From Calliopsis andreniformis (taxonomy: Eukaryota > Arthropoda > Insecta > Hymenoptera > Andrenidae), in contig NW_027480422.1 of NCBI RefSeq assembly GCF_051401765.1, positions 14,092,001 to 14,156,000 of the forward strand: DNA of 64,000 bases, written 5' to 3'. The stretch's first letter is position 1. Every line of letters begins with the position of its first letter. Below are positions 23,619 to 36,403 of this stretch, piece after piece. A model generated the notes under the pieces. That model had not been told where the DNA came from. It was given only the letters and a program-made list of their open reading frames with translations, and ran no database searches. The position numbers were made by a program, and so were the translations under genes.

Positions 23619-23940
23619 CCTGGGCTTCACTCTAGGGCGTTGCTCCAACACATCGAATAGCTACGGCGTTAGGAGTCAACGTCAGAAGCATAAAATACAA
23701 AATAAATACAACAGTTTTTCCATCATATAACAAGAATAATTGCAACCATTGTGAAAGTGATGGCCATTTCTACATTCCGGGCTGCCTAGGCTTCACTCTA
23801 GGGCGTTGCTCCTCCAGATCGTATAGTAAGGGCCTAAGAAGTCAACGCCAGAAGCATAAAATAAAATATAAATACAACAGTTTTTCCCGTGTATAACAGG
23901 AATAACTGCAACCAGTGTGAAAGGTATGGTCATTTCTTCG
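23619..23940 (+). repeat. Two-monomer patch in copy B of non-local type
   Basis: This stretch has no counterpart at this place in copy A. It matches 6521-6842 at an offset of 17098 (103 monomers). Shared rare words are CCTGGGCTTC, ACGGCGTTAGGAG, CAACGTCAG and GGGCTGCC. Copy A identity resumes near 23941 at the TTCCGGGCAACC of a CATCGGATAGCTGCGG monomer. It looks like an insertion or conversion tract of two monomers. Confidence 0.7.
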
Positions 23941-25067
23941 TTCCGGGCAACCTAGGCTTCACTCTAGGGCGTTGCTCCACCACATCGGATAGCTGCGGCC
24001 TTAGAAGTCAACGCCAGAAGCATAAAATACAATATAAATACAACAGTTCTTCAATCGTATACCAGGAATAATTGCAAACAGTGTGAAAGATATGGTCATT
24101 TCTACGTTGCGGGCATCCTAGGCTTCACTCTAGGGCATTGCTCCACCACATCGAATAGCTACGGCCTTAGAAGTCAACGCCATAACTATAAAAAACAATA
24201 TAAATACAACAGTCTTTCCATTGTATAACAGGAATAATTGCAACCAGTGTGAAAGTGATGGTCATTTCTACGTTCCGGGCAACCTAGGCTTCACTCTTGG
24301 GCGTTGCTCCACCACATCGGATAGCTGCGGCCTTAGAAGTCAACGCCAGAAGCATAAAATACAATATAAATACAACAGTTTTTCAATCGTATAACAGGAA
24401 TAATTGCAAACAGTGTGAAAGATATGGTCATTTCTACTTTGCGGGCATCCTAGGCTTCACTCTAGGGCATTGCTCCACCACATCGAATAGCTACGGCCTT
24501 AGAAGTCAACGCCATAACTATAAAGAACAATATAAATACAACAGTTTTTCCATTGTATAAAATGAATACTTGCAACCAGTGTGAAAGACATGGTCATTTC
24601 TACGTTCCGGGCAACCTAGGCTTCACTCTAGGGCGTTGCTCCAACACATCGAATAGCTACGGCCTTAGGAGTCAACGCCAGAGGCATAAAATACAAAATA
24701 AATACAACAGTTTTTCCATCGTATAACAAGAATAATTGCAACCATTGTGAAAGTGATGGTCATTTCTACATTCCGGGCAGCCTAGGCTTCACTCTATGGC
24801 GTTGCTCCAACACATCGAATAGCTACGGCCTTAGGAGTCAACGCCAGAGGCATAAAATACAATTTAAATACAACAGTTTTTCCATCGTATAACAAGAATA
24901 ATTGCAACCATTGTGAAAGTGATGGTCATTTCTACATTCCGGGCAACGTGGGCTTCTCTCTGGGGCGTTTCTCCACCACATCGAATAACTACGGCACTAG
25001 AAGTCAACGCCTGAAGCATAAAATATAATATAAATACAACAGTTTTTCCATCGTATAACAAGAATAA

Positions 25068-26976
25068 TTGCAACCAGTGTGAAAGTGATGGTCATTTCTA
25101 CGTTCCGGGCAACATAGGCTTCACTCCAGGGCGTTGGCCCACCAGGTCGAATAGTTAGGGTCTTAGAAAACAACTCCAGACGCATAAAATACAATATAAA
25201 TACAACAGTGTTTCCACGGTATAAAACGAATAATTGCAACCAGTATGAAAGTTATGGTCATTTCTACGTTCCGGGCAACCTAGGCTTCACCCTAGGGCGT
25301 TGCTCCACCAGATCGAATAGTTAGGGCCTAAGAAGTGAACGCCAGAAGCATAAAATACAATAGAAATACAACAGTTTTTCCATCGCATAACAGGAATAAT
25401 TGCAACCAGTGTGAAAGCTATGGCCATTTCTACGTTCCGGGCAACCTAGGCTTCACTCTAGGGCGTTTCTCCACGACACCGAATAGCTACGGCCCTAGAA
25501 GACAACGCCTGAAGCATAAAATATTATATAAATAAAACAGTTTTTCCATCGTATAACAAGAATAATTGCAACCAGTGTGAAAGTGATGGTCATTTCTACG
25601 TTCCGGGCTACCTAGGCTTCACTCTAGGGCATTGCTCCACCACATCGAATAGCTACCGCCTTAGAAGTCAACGCCATAACTATAAAGAACAATATAAATA
25701 CAACAGTTTTTCCATTGTATAAAATGTATAATTGCAAGGACTGTGAAGGCAATGGTCATTTCTACGTTCCGCGCAACCTAGGCTTCACTCTAGAGCGTTG
25801 CTTCACCAGATCGAATAGTTAGGGCCTTAGATGTCAACGCCCGAAGCATAAAATACAAAATAAATAGAACAGTTTTTCCATTGTATAAAACGAATAATTG
25901 CAACCAGTGTGAAAGTTATGGTCATTTCTACGTTCCGGGCAACCTAGGCTTAACTGTAGGGCGTTGCTCCACCAGATCGCATGGTTAGGGACTTAGAATT
26001 TAACGCCAGAAGCATAAAATACAATAAAAATGCAACAGTTTTTCCATAGTATAACACGAATAATTGCAACCAATGTGAAAGTACAGGTCATTTCTACGTC
26101 CCGGGTAACCTAGGCTTCACTCTAGGGCATTGTCCGACCAGATCGAATAGTTAGGGCCTAAGAAGTCAACGCCAGAAGCATAAAATACAGTATAAATACA
26201 ACAGCTCTTCCATCGTATATAATGTATATTTGCAAACAGTGTGAAAGTAAAGGTCATTTCTACATACCGGGCAACCTAGGTTTCGCTGTAGGGCGCTGCT
26301 CCGCCAGATCGAATAGCTAGGGACTTAGAGGTCAACCCCAGAAGCATAAAATACAATAAAAATGCAACAGTTTTTCCATCGTATAACAGGAAAGCTGCAA
26401 CCAGTGTGAAAGTACTGGTCATTTCTATGTTCCGGGTGACCTAGGCTTCACTCTAGGGCATTGCTCCACCAGATGGAATAGCTAGGTACTTAGAATTCAA
26501 CGCCAGGAGAACAAAATACAACATAAGTACAACAGTTTTTCCATCGTATAAAATGTATAATTGCAAGAAGTGTGAAGGTAATGGTCATTTCTACGTTCCG
26601 GGCAACCTAGGCTTCACTCTAGGGCATTGCTCCACCACATCGAATAGCTACCGCCTTAGAAGTCAACGCCATAACTATAAAGAACAATATAAATACAACA
26701 GTTTTTCCATTGTATAAAATGAATAATTGCAACCAGTGTGAAAGACATGGTCATTTCTATGTTCCGGGCAACCTAGGCTTCACTCTAGGGCGTTGCTCCA
26801 ACACATCGAATAGATACGGCCTTAGGAGTCAACGCCAGAGGCATAAAATACAAAATAAATACAACAGTTTTTCCATCGTATAACAAGAATAATTGCAACC
26901 ATTGTGAAAGTGATGGTCATTTCTACATTCCGGGCAGCCTAGGCTTCACTCTAGGGCGTTGCTCCTCCAGATCGTA
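25068..26976 (+). repeat. 11.5-monomer block, also at 29050-30958
   Basis: These 1909 bp match at an offset of 3982 (24 monomers minus 2). Markers are GGCCCACCAGGTCG near 25136, AAGTGAACGCC near 25335, CCACGACACCGAATAG near 25471, CCGCGCAACC near 25769, and a monomer with a 1-base deletion, GGAAAGCTGC, at 26389. The two copies part at about 26976/30958. Confidence 0.85.
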
Positions 26977-29049
26977 TAGTTAGGGCCTAAGAAGTCAACA
27001 CCAGAAGCATAAAATACAGTATAAATACAACAGTTTTTAACTTGTATAACAGGAATAATTGCAACCAGTGTGAAAGCTATGGTCATTTCTGCATTCCGGG
27101 CAACCTAGGCTTCACTCTAGGTCGTTGCTCCTCCAGATAGACTAGTTAGGGCCCAGGAAGTCAACGCCAGAAGGATAAAATACAAAATAAATAGAACAGT
27201 TTTTCCATTGTATAAAACGAATAATTGCAACCAGTGTGAAAGACATGGTCATCTCTACGTTCCGGGCAACCTGGGCTTCACTCTAGGGCATTGCTCCACC
27301 ACATCGAATAGCTACGGCCTTACAAGTCAACGCCATAACTATAAAGAACAATATAAATACAACAGTTTTTCCAATGTATAAAATGAATAATTGCAACCAG
27401 TGTGAAAGCTATGGCCATTTCTACGTTCCGGGCAACCTAGGCTTCACTCTAGGGCGTTTCTCCACGACACCGAATAGCTACGGCCCTAGAAGACAACGCC
27501 TGAAGCATAAAATATAATATAAATAAAACAGTTTTTCCATTGTATAACAGGAATAATTGCAACCAGTGTGAAAGTGATGGTCATTTCTACGTTCCGGGCA
27601 ACGTAGGCTTCACTCTAGGTCGTTTCTCCACCACATCGAATAACTACGGCACTAGAAGTCAACGCCTGAAGCATAAAATATAATATAAATACATCAGTTT
27701 TTCCATCGTATAACAAGAATAATTGCAACCAGTGTGAAAGTGATGGTCATTTCTACGTTCCGGGCAACCTAGACTTCACTCTAGGGCGTTGTTCCTCCAG
27801 ATCGAATAGCTAGGGCCTAAGAAGTCTACACCAGAAACATAAAATACAACATAAATACAACAGTTTTTCCATCGTATAACAAGAATAATTGCAACCATTG
27901 TGAAAGTGATGGTCATTTCTACATTCCGGGCAACGTGGGCTTCTCTCTGGGGCGTTTCTCCACCACATCGAATAACTACGGCACTAGAAGTCAACGCCTG
28001 AAGCATAAAATATAATATAAATACAACAGTTTTTCCATCGCATAACAAGAATAATTGCAACCAGTGTGAAAGTGATGGTCATTTCTACATTCCGGGCAAC
28101 CTAGGCTTCACTCCAGGGCGTTGGCCCACCAGGTCGAATAGTTAGGGTCTTAGAAAACAACTCCAGACGCATAAAATACAATATAAATACAACAGTGTTT
28201 CCACGGTATAAAACGAATAATTGCAACCAGTATGAAAGTTATGGTCATTTCTACGTTCCGGGCAACCTAGGCTTCACCCTAGGGCGTTGCTCCTCCAGAT
28301 CGAATAGTTAGGGCCTAAGAAGTCAACGCCAGAAGCATAAAATACAATAGAAATACAACAGTTTTTCCATCGCATAACAGGAATAATTGCAACCAGTGTG
28401 AAAGCTATGGCCATTTCTACGTTCCGGGCAACCTAGGCTTCACTCTAGGGCGTTTCTCCACCACATCGAATAGCTACGGCCCTAGAAGACAACGCCTGAA
28501 GCATAAAATATAATATAAATACAACAGTTTTTCCATCGTATAACAAGAATAATTGCAACCAGTGTGAAAGTGATGGTCATTTCTACGTTCCGGGCTACCT
28601 AGGCTTCACTCTAGGGCATTGCTCCACCACATCGAATAGCTACCGCCTTAGAAGTCAACGCCATAACTATAAAGAACAATATAAATACAACAGTTCTTCC
28701 AGTGTATAAAATGAATAATTGCAACCAGAGTGAAGGTGATGGTCATTTCTACATCCCGGGCAACCTGGGCTTCACTCTAGGGCATTGTCCGACCAGATCG
28801 AATAGTTAGGGCCTAAGAAGTCAACGCCAGAAGCATAAAATACAATATAAATACAACAGCTCTTCCATCGTATATAATGTATATTTGCAAACAGTGTGAA
28901 AGTAAAGGTCATTTCTACATACCGGGCAACCTAGGTTTCGCTGTAGGGCGCTGTTCCGCCAGATCGAATAGCTAGGGACTTAGAAGTCAACCCCAGAAGC
29001 ATAAAATACAATAAAAATGCAACAGTTTTTCCATCGTATAACAGGATAG
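26977..29049 (+). repeat. 12-monomer stretch linking the two 11.5-monomer blocks
   Basis: This contains a further CCACGACACCGAATAG monomer near 27470, 12 monomers after the one at 25471. It also has a copy of about 24873-25313 at roughly 27860-28300 (offset about 2987), and the GGATAGCTGC deletion monomer at 29044. It is satellite only. Confidence 0.75.
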
Positions 29050-30958
29050 CTGCAACCAGTGTGAAAGTGATGGTCATTTCTACGTTCCGGGCAACATAGG
29101 CTTCACTCCAGGGCGTTGGCCCACCAGGTCGAATAGTTAGGGTCTTAGAAAACAACTCCAGACGCATAAAATACAATATAAATACAACAGTGTTTCCACG
29201 GTATAAAACGAATAATTGCAACCAGTATGAAAGTTATGGTCATTTCTACGTTCCGGGCAACCTAGGCTTCACCCTAGGGCGTTGCTCCACCAGATCGAAT
29301 AGTTAGGGCCTAAGAAGTGAACGCCAGAAGCATAAAATACAATAGTAATACAACAGTTTTTCCATCGCATAACAGGAATAATTGCAACCAGTGTGAAAGC
29401 TATGGCCATTTCTACGTTCCGGGCAACCTAGGCTTCACTCTAGGGCGTTTCTCCACGACACCGAATAGCTACGGCCCTAGAAGACAACGCCTGAAGCATA
29501 AAATATAATATAAATAAAACAGTTTTTCCATCGTATAACAAGAATAATTGCAACCAGTGTGAAAGTGATGGTCATTTCTACGTTCCAGGCTACCTAGGCT
29601 TCACTCTAGGGCATTGCTCCACCACATCGAATAGCTACCGCCTTAGAAGTCAACGCCATAACTATAAAGAACAATATAAATACAACAGTTTTTCCATTGT
29701 ATAAAATGTATAATTGCAAGGACTGTGAAGGCAATGGTCATTTCTACGTTCCGCGCAACCTAGGCTTCACTCTAGAGCGTTGCTTCACCATATCGAATAG
29801 TTAGGGCCTTAGATGTCAACGCCCGAAGCATAAAATACAAAATAAGTAGAACAGTTTTTCCATTGTATAAAACGAATAATTGCAACCAGTGTGAAAGTTA
29901 TGGTCATTTCTACGTTCCGGGCAGCCTAGGCTTAACTGTAGGGCGTTGCTCCACCAGATCGCATGGTTAGGGACTTAGAATTTAACGCCAGAAGCATAAA
30001 ATACAATAAAAATGCAACAGTTTTTCCATAGTATAACACGAATAATTGCAACCAATGTGAAAGTACAGGTCATTTCTACGTCCCGGGTAACCTAGGCTTC
30101 ACTCTAGGGCATTGTCCGACCAGATCGAATAGTTAGGGCCTAAGAAGTCAACGCCAGAAGCATAAAATACAGTATAAATACAACAGCTCTTCCATCGTAT
30201 ATAATGTATATTTGCAAACAGTGTGAAAGTAAAGGTCATTTCTACATACCGGGCAACCTAGGTTTCGCTGTAGGGCGCTGCTCCGCCAGATCGAATAGCT
30301 AGGGACTTAGAGGTCAACCCCAGAAGCATAAAATACAATAAAAATGCAACAGTTTTTCCATCGTATAACAGGAAAGCTGCAACCAGTGTGAAAGTACTGG
30401 TCATTTCTATGTTCCGGGTGACCTAGGCTTCACTCTAGGGCATTGCTCCACCAGATGGAATAGCTAGGTACTTAGAATTCAACGCCAGGAGAACAAAATA
30501 CAACATAAGTACAACAGTTTTTCCATCGTATAAAATGTATAATTGCAAGAAGTGTGAAGGTAATGGTCATTTCTACGTTCCGGGCAACCTAGGCTTCACT
30601 CTAGGGCATTGCTCCACCACATCGAATAGCTACCGCCTTAGAAGTCAACGCCATAACTATAAAGAACAATATAAATACAACAGTTTTTCCATTGTATAAA
30701 ATGAATAATTGCAACCAGTGTGAAAGACATGGTCATTTCTATGTTCCGGGCAACCTAGGCTTCACTCTAGGGCGTTGCTCCAACACATCGAATAGATACG
30801 GCCTTAGGAGTCAACGCCAGAGGCATAAAATACAAAATTAATACAACAGTTTTTCCATCGTATAACAAGAATAATTGCAACCATTGTGAAAGTGATGGTC
30901 ATTTCTACATTCCGGGCAGCCTAGGCTTCACTCTAGGGCGTTGCTCCTCCAGATCGTG
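29050..30958 (+). repeat. Second copy of the 11.5-monomer block
   Basis: This repeats 25068-26976 with few differences, for example AATAGTAATAC against AATAGAAATAC near 29341. Part of it, 29278-30168, appears a third time at 31600-32490 (offset 2322, 14 monomers minus 2). Confidence 0.85.
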
Positions 30959-31599
30959 TAGTTAGGGCCTAGGAAGTCAACGCCAGAAGCATAAAATACA
31001 ATAAAAATGCAACAGTTTTTCCATCGTATAACAGGAAAGCTGCAACCAGTGTGAAAGTACTGGTAATTTCTATGTTCCGGGTGACCTAGGCTTCACTCTA
31101 GGGCATTGCTCCACCAGCTGGAATAGCTAGGTACTTAGAATTCAACGCCAGGAGAACAAAATACAACATAAGTACAACAGTTTTTCCATCGTATAAAATG
31201 TATAATTGCAAGAAGTGTGAAGGTAATGGTCATTTCTACGTTCCGGGCAACCTAGGCTTCACTCTAGGGCATTGCTCCACCACATCGAATAGCTACCGCC
31301 TTAGAAGTCAACGCCATAACTATAAAGAACAATATAAATACAACAGTTTTTCCATCGTATAACAAGAATAATTGCAACCATTGTGAAAGTGATGGTCATT
31401 TCAACATTCCGGGCAGCCTAGGCTTCACTCTAGGGCGTTGCTCCTCCAGATCGTATTGTTAGGGCCTAAGAAGTCAACACCAGAAGCATAAAATACAGTA
31501 TAAATACAACAGTTTTTCACTTGTATAACAGGAATAATTGCAACCAGTGTGAAAGCTATGGTCATTTCTGCATTCCGGGCAACCTAGGCTTCACTCTAG
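30959..31599 (+). repeat. 4-monomer tandem duplication of about 30321-30720
   Basis: The GGAAAGCTGC deletion monomer at 30371 recurs at 31034, which is 663 bp later (4 monomers minus the inherited base). The following GCAAGAAGTGTGAAGG and CTACCGCCTTAG monomers recur with it. This is a small tandem duplication. Confidence 0.75.
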
Positions 31600-32918
31600 G
31601 GCGTTGCTCCACCAGATCGAATAGTTAGGGCCTAAGAAGTGAACGCCAGAATCATAAAATACAATAGAAATACAACAGTTTTTCCATCGCATAACAGGAA
31701 TAATTGCAACCAGTGTGAAAGCTATGGCCATTTCTACGTTCCGGGCAACCTAGGCTTCACTCTAGGGCGTTTCTCCACGACACCGAATAGCTACGGCCCT
31801 AGAAGACAACGCCTGAAGCATAAAATATAATATAAATAAAACAGTTTTTCCATCGTATAACAAGAATAATTGCAACCAGTGTGAAAGTGATGGTCATTTC
31901 TACGTTCCGGGCTACCTAGGCTTCACTCTAGGGCATTGCTCCACCACATCGAATAGCTACCGCCTTAGAAGTCAACGCCATAACTATAAAGAAAAATATG
32001 AATACAACAGTTTTTCCATTGTATAAAATGTATAATTGCAAGGACTGTGAAGGCAATGGTCATTTCTACGTTCCGCGCAACCTAGGCTTCACTCTAGAGC
32101 GTTGCTTCACCAGATCGAAGAGTTAGGGCCTTAGATGTCAACGCCCGAAGCATAAAATACAAAATAAATAGAACAGTTTTTCCATTGTATAAAACGAATA
32201 ATTGCAACCAGTGTGAAAGTTATGGTCATTTCTACGTTCCGGGCAACCTAGGCTTAACTGTAGGGCGTTGCTCCACCAGATCGCATGGTTAGGGACTTAG
32301 AATTTAACGCCAGAAGCATAAAATACAATAAAAATGCAACAGTTTTTCCATAGTATAACAGGAATAATTGCAACCAATGTGAAAGTACAGGTCATTTCTA
32401 CGTCCCGGGCAACCTAGGCTTCACTCTAGGGCATTGTCCGACCAGATCGAATAGTTAGGGCCTAAGAAGTCAACGCCAGAAGCATAAAATACAAAATAAA
32501 TACAACAGTTTTTCCATCGTATAACAAGAATAATTGCAACCATTGTGAAAGTGATGGTCATTTCTACATTCCGGGCAACGTGGGCTTCTCTCTGGGGCGT
32601 TTCTCCACCACATCGAATAACTACGGCACTAGAAGTCAACGCCTGAAGCATAAAATATAATATAAATACAACAGTTTTTCCATCGTATAAAAGGAATAAT
32701 TACAACCAGTGTGAAAGTAATGGGCATTTCTACGTACCGTGCAACCTAGGCCTCACTCCAGGGCGTTGGCCCACCAGGTCGAATAGTTAGGGTCTTAGAA
32801 AACAACTCCAGACGCATAAAATACAATATAAATACAACAGTGTTTCCACGGTATAAAACGAATAATTGCAACCAGTATGAAAGTTATGGTCATTTCTACG
32901 TTCCGGGCAACCTAGGCT
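31600..32918 (+). repeat. Third partial copy plus a block shared with 35292-36403
   Basis: 31600-32490 repeats 29278-30168. Overlapping it, 31807-32918 repeats at 35292-36403 with an offset of 3485 (21 monomers minus 1; the missing base is in CATAACAGAAAGAAC near 34470). Shared words include CGAAGAGTTAGGG near 32117, CGTCCCGGGC near 32401 and ATTACAACCAG near 32698. Confidence 0.8.
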
Positions 32919-33844
32919 TCGCTCTAGGGACTTGCTCCACCAGATCGAATAGCTAGGGACTTAGACGTCAACGCCAGAGGCATAAAATACAATAAAAATG
33001 CAACAGGTTTTCCATCGTATAACATGAATAACTGCAACCAGTGTGAAAGTACTGGTCATTTTTATGTTCCCGGTAACCTAGGCTTCACTCTAGGGCGTTG
33101 CTCCACCACATCGAATAGCTACCGCCTTCGAAGTCAACGCCATAACTATAAAGAACAATATAAATACAACAGTTTTTCCATTGTATAAAATGAATAATTG
33201 CAACCAGTGTGAAAGACATGGTCATTTCTACGTCCCGTGCAACCTAGGCTTCACTCTAGGGCATTGTCCGACCCGATCGAATAGTTAGGGCCTAAGAAGT
33301 CAACGCCAGAAGCATAAAATACAATATAAATACAACAGCTCTTCCATCGTATATAATGTATATTTGCAAACAGTGTGAAGGTAATGGTCATTTCTACGTT
33401 CCGGGCAACCTAGGCTTCACTCTAGGGCATTGCTCCACCACATCGAATAGCTACGGCCTTAGAAGTCAACGCCATAACTATAAAGAACAATATAAATACA
33501 ACAGTTTTTCCAATGTATAAAATGAATAATTGCAACCAGTGTGAAAGACATGGTCATTTCTACGTTCCGGGCAACCTAGGCCTCACTCTAGGGCGTTGCT
33601 CCAACACATCGAATAGCTACGGCGTTAGGAGTCAACGCCAGAGGCATAAAATACAAAATAAATACAACAGTTTTTCCATCGTATAACAAGAATAATTGCA
33701 ACCATTGTGAAAGTGATGGTCATTTCTACATTCCGGGCAGCCTAGGCTTCACTCTAGGGCGTTGCTCCTCCAGATCGTATAGTTAGGGCCTAAGAAGTCA
33801 ACGTCAGAAGCATAAAATAAAATATAAATACAACAGTTTTTCCC
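32919..33844 (+). repeat. Unassigned satellite monomers
   Basis: Five to six monomers of types seen elsewhere (GTACTGG, GACATGG, TATATAATGTATATTTGC). I found no long near-identical partner. No other feature is visible. Confidence 0.7.
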
Positions 33845-35194
33845 TTGCATAACAGGAATAATTGCAACCAGTGTGAAAGGTATGGTCATTTCTACGTTCC
33901 GGGCTACCTAGGCTTCACTCTGGGGCGTTGCTCCACCACATCGGATAGCTGCGGCCTTAGAAGTCAACGCCAGAAGCATAAAATACAATATAAATCCAAC
34001 AGTTTTTCAATCGTATACCAGGAATAATTGCAAACAGTGTGAACGATATGGTCATTTCTACGTTGCGGGCATCCTAGGCTTCACTCTAGGGCATTGCTCC
34101 ACCACATCGAATAGCTACGGCCTTAGAAGTCAACGCCATAACTATAAAAAACAATATAAATACAACAGTTTTTCCATTGTATAACAGGAATAATTGCAAC
34201 CAGTGTGAAAGTGATGGTCATTTCTACGTTCCGGGCAACCTAGGCTTCACTCTAGAGCGTTGCTCCACCACATCGGATAGCTGCGGCCTTAGAAGTCAAC
34301 GCCAGAAGCATAAAATACAATATAAATACAACAGTTTTTCAATCGTATAACAGGAATAATTGCAAACAGTGTGAAAGATATGGTCATTTCTACGTTTTGG
34401 GCATCCTAGGCTTCACTCTAGGGCATTGCTCCACCACATCGAATTGCTACGGCCTTAGAAGTCAACGCCATAACAGAAAGAACAATATAAATACAACAGT
34501 TTTTCCATTGTATAAAATGAATAATTGCAACCAGTGTGAAAGACATGGTCATTTCTACGTTCCGGGCAACCTAGGCTTCACTCTAGGACGTTGCTCCAAC
34601 ACATCGAATAGCTACGGCCTTAGGAGTCAACGCCAGAGGCATAAAATACAAAATAAATACAACAGTTTTTCCATCGTATAACAAGAATAATCGCAACCAT
34701 TGTGATAGTGATGGTCATTTCTACATTCCGGGCAGCCTAGGCTTCACTCTATGGCGTTGCTCCAACACATTGAATAGCTACGGCCTTAGGAGTCAACGCC
34801 AGAGGCATACAATACAATTTAAATACAACAGTTTTTCCATCGTATAACAAGAATAATTGCAACCATTGTGAAAGTGATGGTCATTTCTACATTCCGGGCA
34901 ACGTGGGCTTCTCTCTGGGGCGTTTCTCCACCACATCGAATAACTACGGCACTAGAAGTCAACGCCTGAAGCATAAAATATAATATAAATACAACAATTT
35001 CTCCATCGTATAACAAGAATAATTGCAACCAGTGTGAAAGTGATGGTCATTTCTACGTTCCGGGCAACCGAGGCTTCACTCCAGGGCGTTGGCCCACCAG
35101 GTCGAATAGGTAGGGTCTTAGAAAACAACTCCAGACGCATAAAATACAATATAAATACAACAGTGTTTCCACGGTATAAAACGAATAATTGCAA
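33845..35194 (+). repeat. Diverged copy of the 8-monomer module at 14593-15943
   Basis: Eight monomers keep the order of 14593-15943 and of its copies at 17083-18433 and 23889-25239: GGATAGCTGCGG, GATATGG, GTGATGG, GATATGG, GACATGG, CAGCC, GTGGGCTTCTCTC, then GGCCCACCAGGTCG. Unlike the near-identical copies further left it has many private changes, for example GTTTTGGGCATCC near 34396, ATAATCGCAACC near 34689 and AACAATTTCTCC near 34994. It is an older copy. Confidence 0.8.
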
Positions 35195-35291
35195 CCAGTA
35201 TGAAAGTTATGGTCATTTCTACGTTCCGGGCAACCTAGGCTTCACTCTAGGGCGTTGCTCCACCACATCGAATAACTACGGCACTAGAAGT

Positions 35292-36403
35292 CAACGCCTG
35301 AAGCATAAAATATAATATAAATAAAACAGTTTTTCCATCGTATAACAAGAATAATTGCAACCAGTGTGAAAGTGATGGTCATTTCTACGTTCCGGGCTAC
35401 CTAGGCTTCACTCTAGGGCATTGCTCCACCACATCGAATAGCTACCGCCTTAGAAGTCAACGCCATAACTATAAAGAACAATATAAATACAACAGTTTTT
35501 CCATTGTATAAAATGTATAATTGCAAGGACTGTGAGGGCAATGGTCATTTCTACGTTCCGCGCAACCTAGGCTTCACTCTAGAGCGTTGCTTCACCAGAT
35601 CGAAGAGTTAGGGCCTTAGATGTCAACGCCCGAAGCATAAAATACAAAATAAATAGAACAGTTTTTCCATTGTATAAAACGAATAATTGCAACCAGTGTG
35701 AAAGTTATGGTCATTTCTACGTTCCGGGCAACCTAGGCTTAACTGTAGGGCGTTGCTCCACCAGATCGCATGGTTAGGGACTTAGAATTTAACGCCAGAA
35801 GCATAAAATACAATAAAAATGCAACAGTTTTTCCATAGTATAACAGGATTAATTGCAACCAATGTGAAAGTACAGGTCATTTCTACGTCCCGGGCAACCT
35901 AGGCTTCACTCTAGGGCATTGTCCGACCAGATCGAATAGTTAGGGCCTAAGAAGTCAACGCCAGAAGCATAAAATACAAAATAAATACAACAGTTTTTCC
36001 ATCGTATAACAAGAATAATTGCAACCATTGTGAAAGTGATGGTCATTTCTACATTCCGGGCAACGTGGGCTTCTCTCTGGGGCGTTTCTCCACCACATCG
36101 AATAACTACGGCACAAGAAGTCAACGCCTGAAGCATAAAATATAATATAAATACAACAGTTTTTCCATCGTATAAAAGGAATAATTACAACCAGTGTGAA
36201 AGTAATGGGCATTTCTACGTTCCGTGCAACGTAGGCTTCACTCCAGGGCGTTGGCCCACCAGGTCGAATAGTTAGGGTCTTAGAAAACAACTCCAGACGC
36301 ATAAAATACAATATAAATACAACAGTGTTTCCACGGTATAAAACGAATAATTGCAACCAGTATGAAAGTTATGGTCATTTCTACGTTCCGGGCAACCTAG
36401 GCT
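35292..36403 (+). repeat. 21-monomer-offset copy of 31807-32918
   Basis: This repeats the block beginning GCCTGAAGCATAAAATATAA at an offset of 3485. The copies part near 36403, where this copy reads CACCCTAGGG and the other CGCTCTAGGGAC. The run of satellite codons with the longest open frame in the window (minus strand, 35955-36356, 133 codons) lies here and is not a gene. Confidence 0.8.

Larger units (their letters stand above)
15932..25227 (+). repeat. Higher-order unit, copy B (39 + 15 + 2 monomers)
   Basis: This unit is 9296 bp, 56 x 166. It follows copy A head to tail and has the same order of monomers. It is longer by the 15-monomer duplication and by two further monomers around 23619-23940. 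The offset to copy A goes from 6474 to 8964 and finally to 9296, each step a whole number of monomers. It ends where the next monomer reads CGTTCCGGGC with CACCCTAGGG, instead of CGTTACGGGC with CATCCTAGGG as at 9500 and 15974. Confidence 0.82.

Noticed and set aside
35955..36356. Longest open reading frame (133 codons, minus strand) and many recurrent 60-125-codon frames on both strands
   Set aside because: They are frames of the satellite. The same peptides recur wherever the same monomers recur, start and stop inside the repeat unit, and shift frame at each 166-bp monomer. There is no gene structure or recognisable domain.
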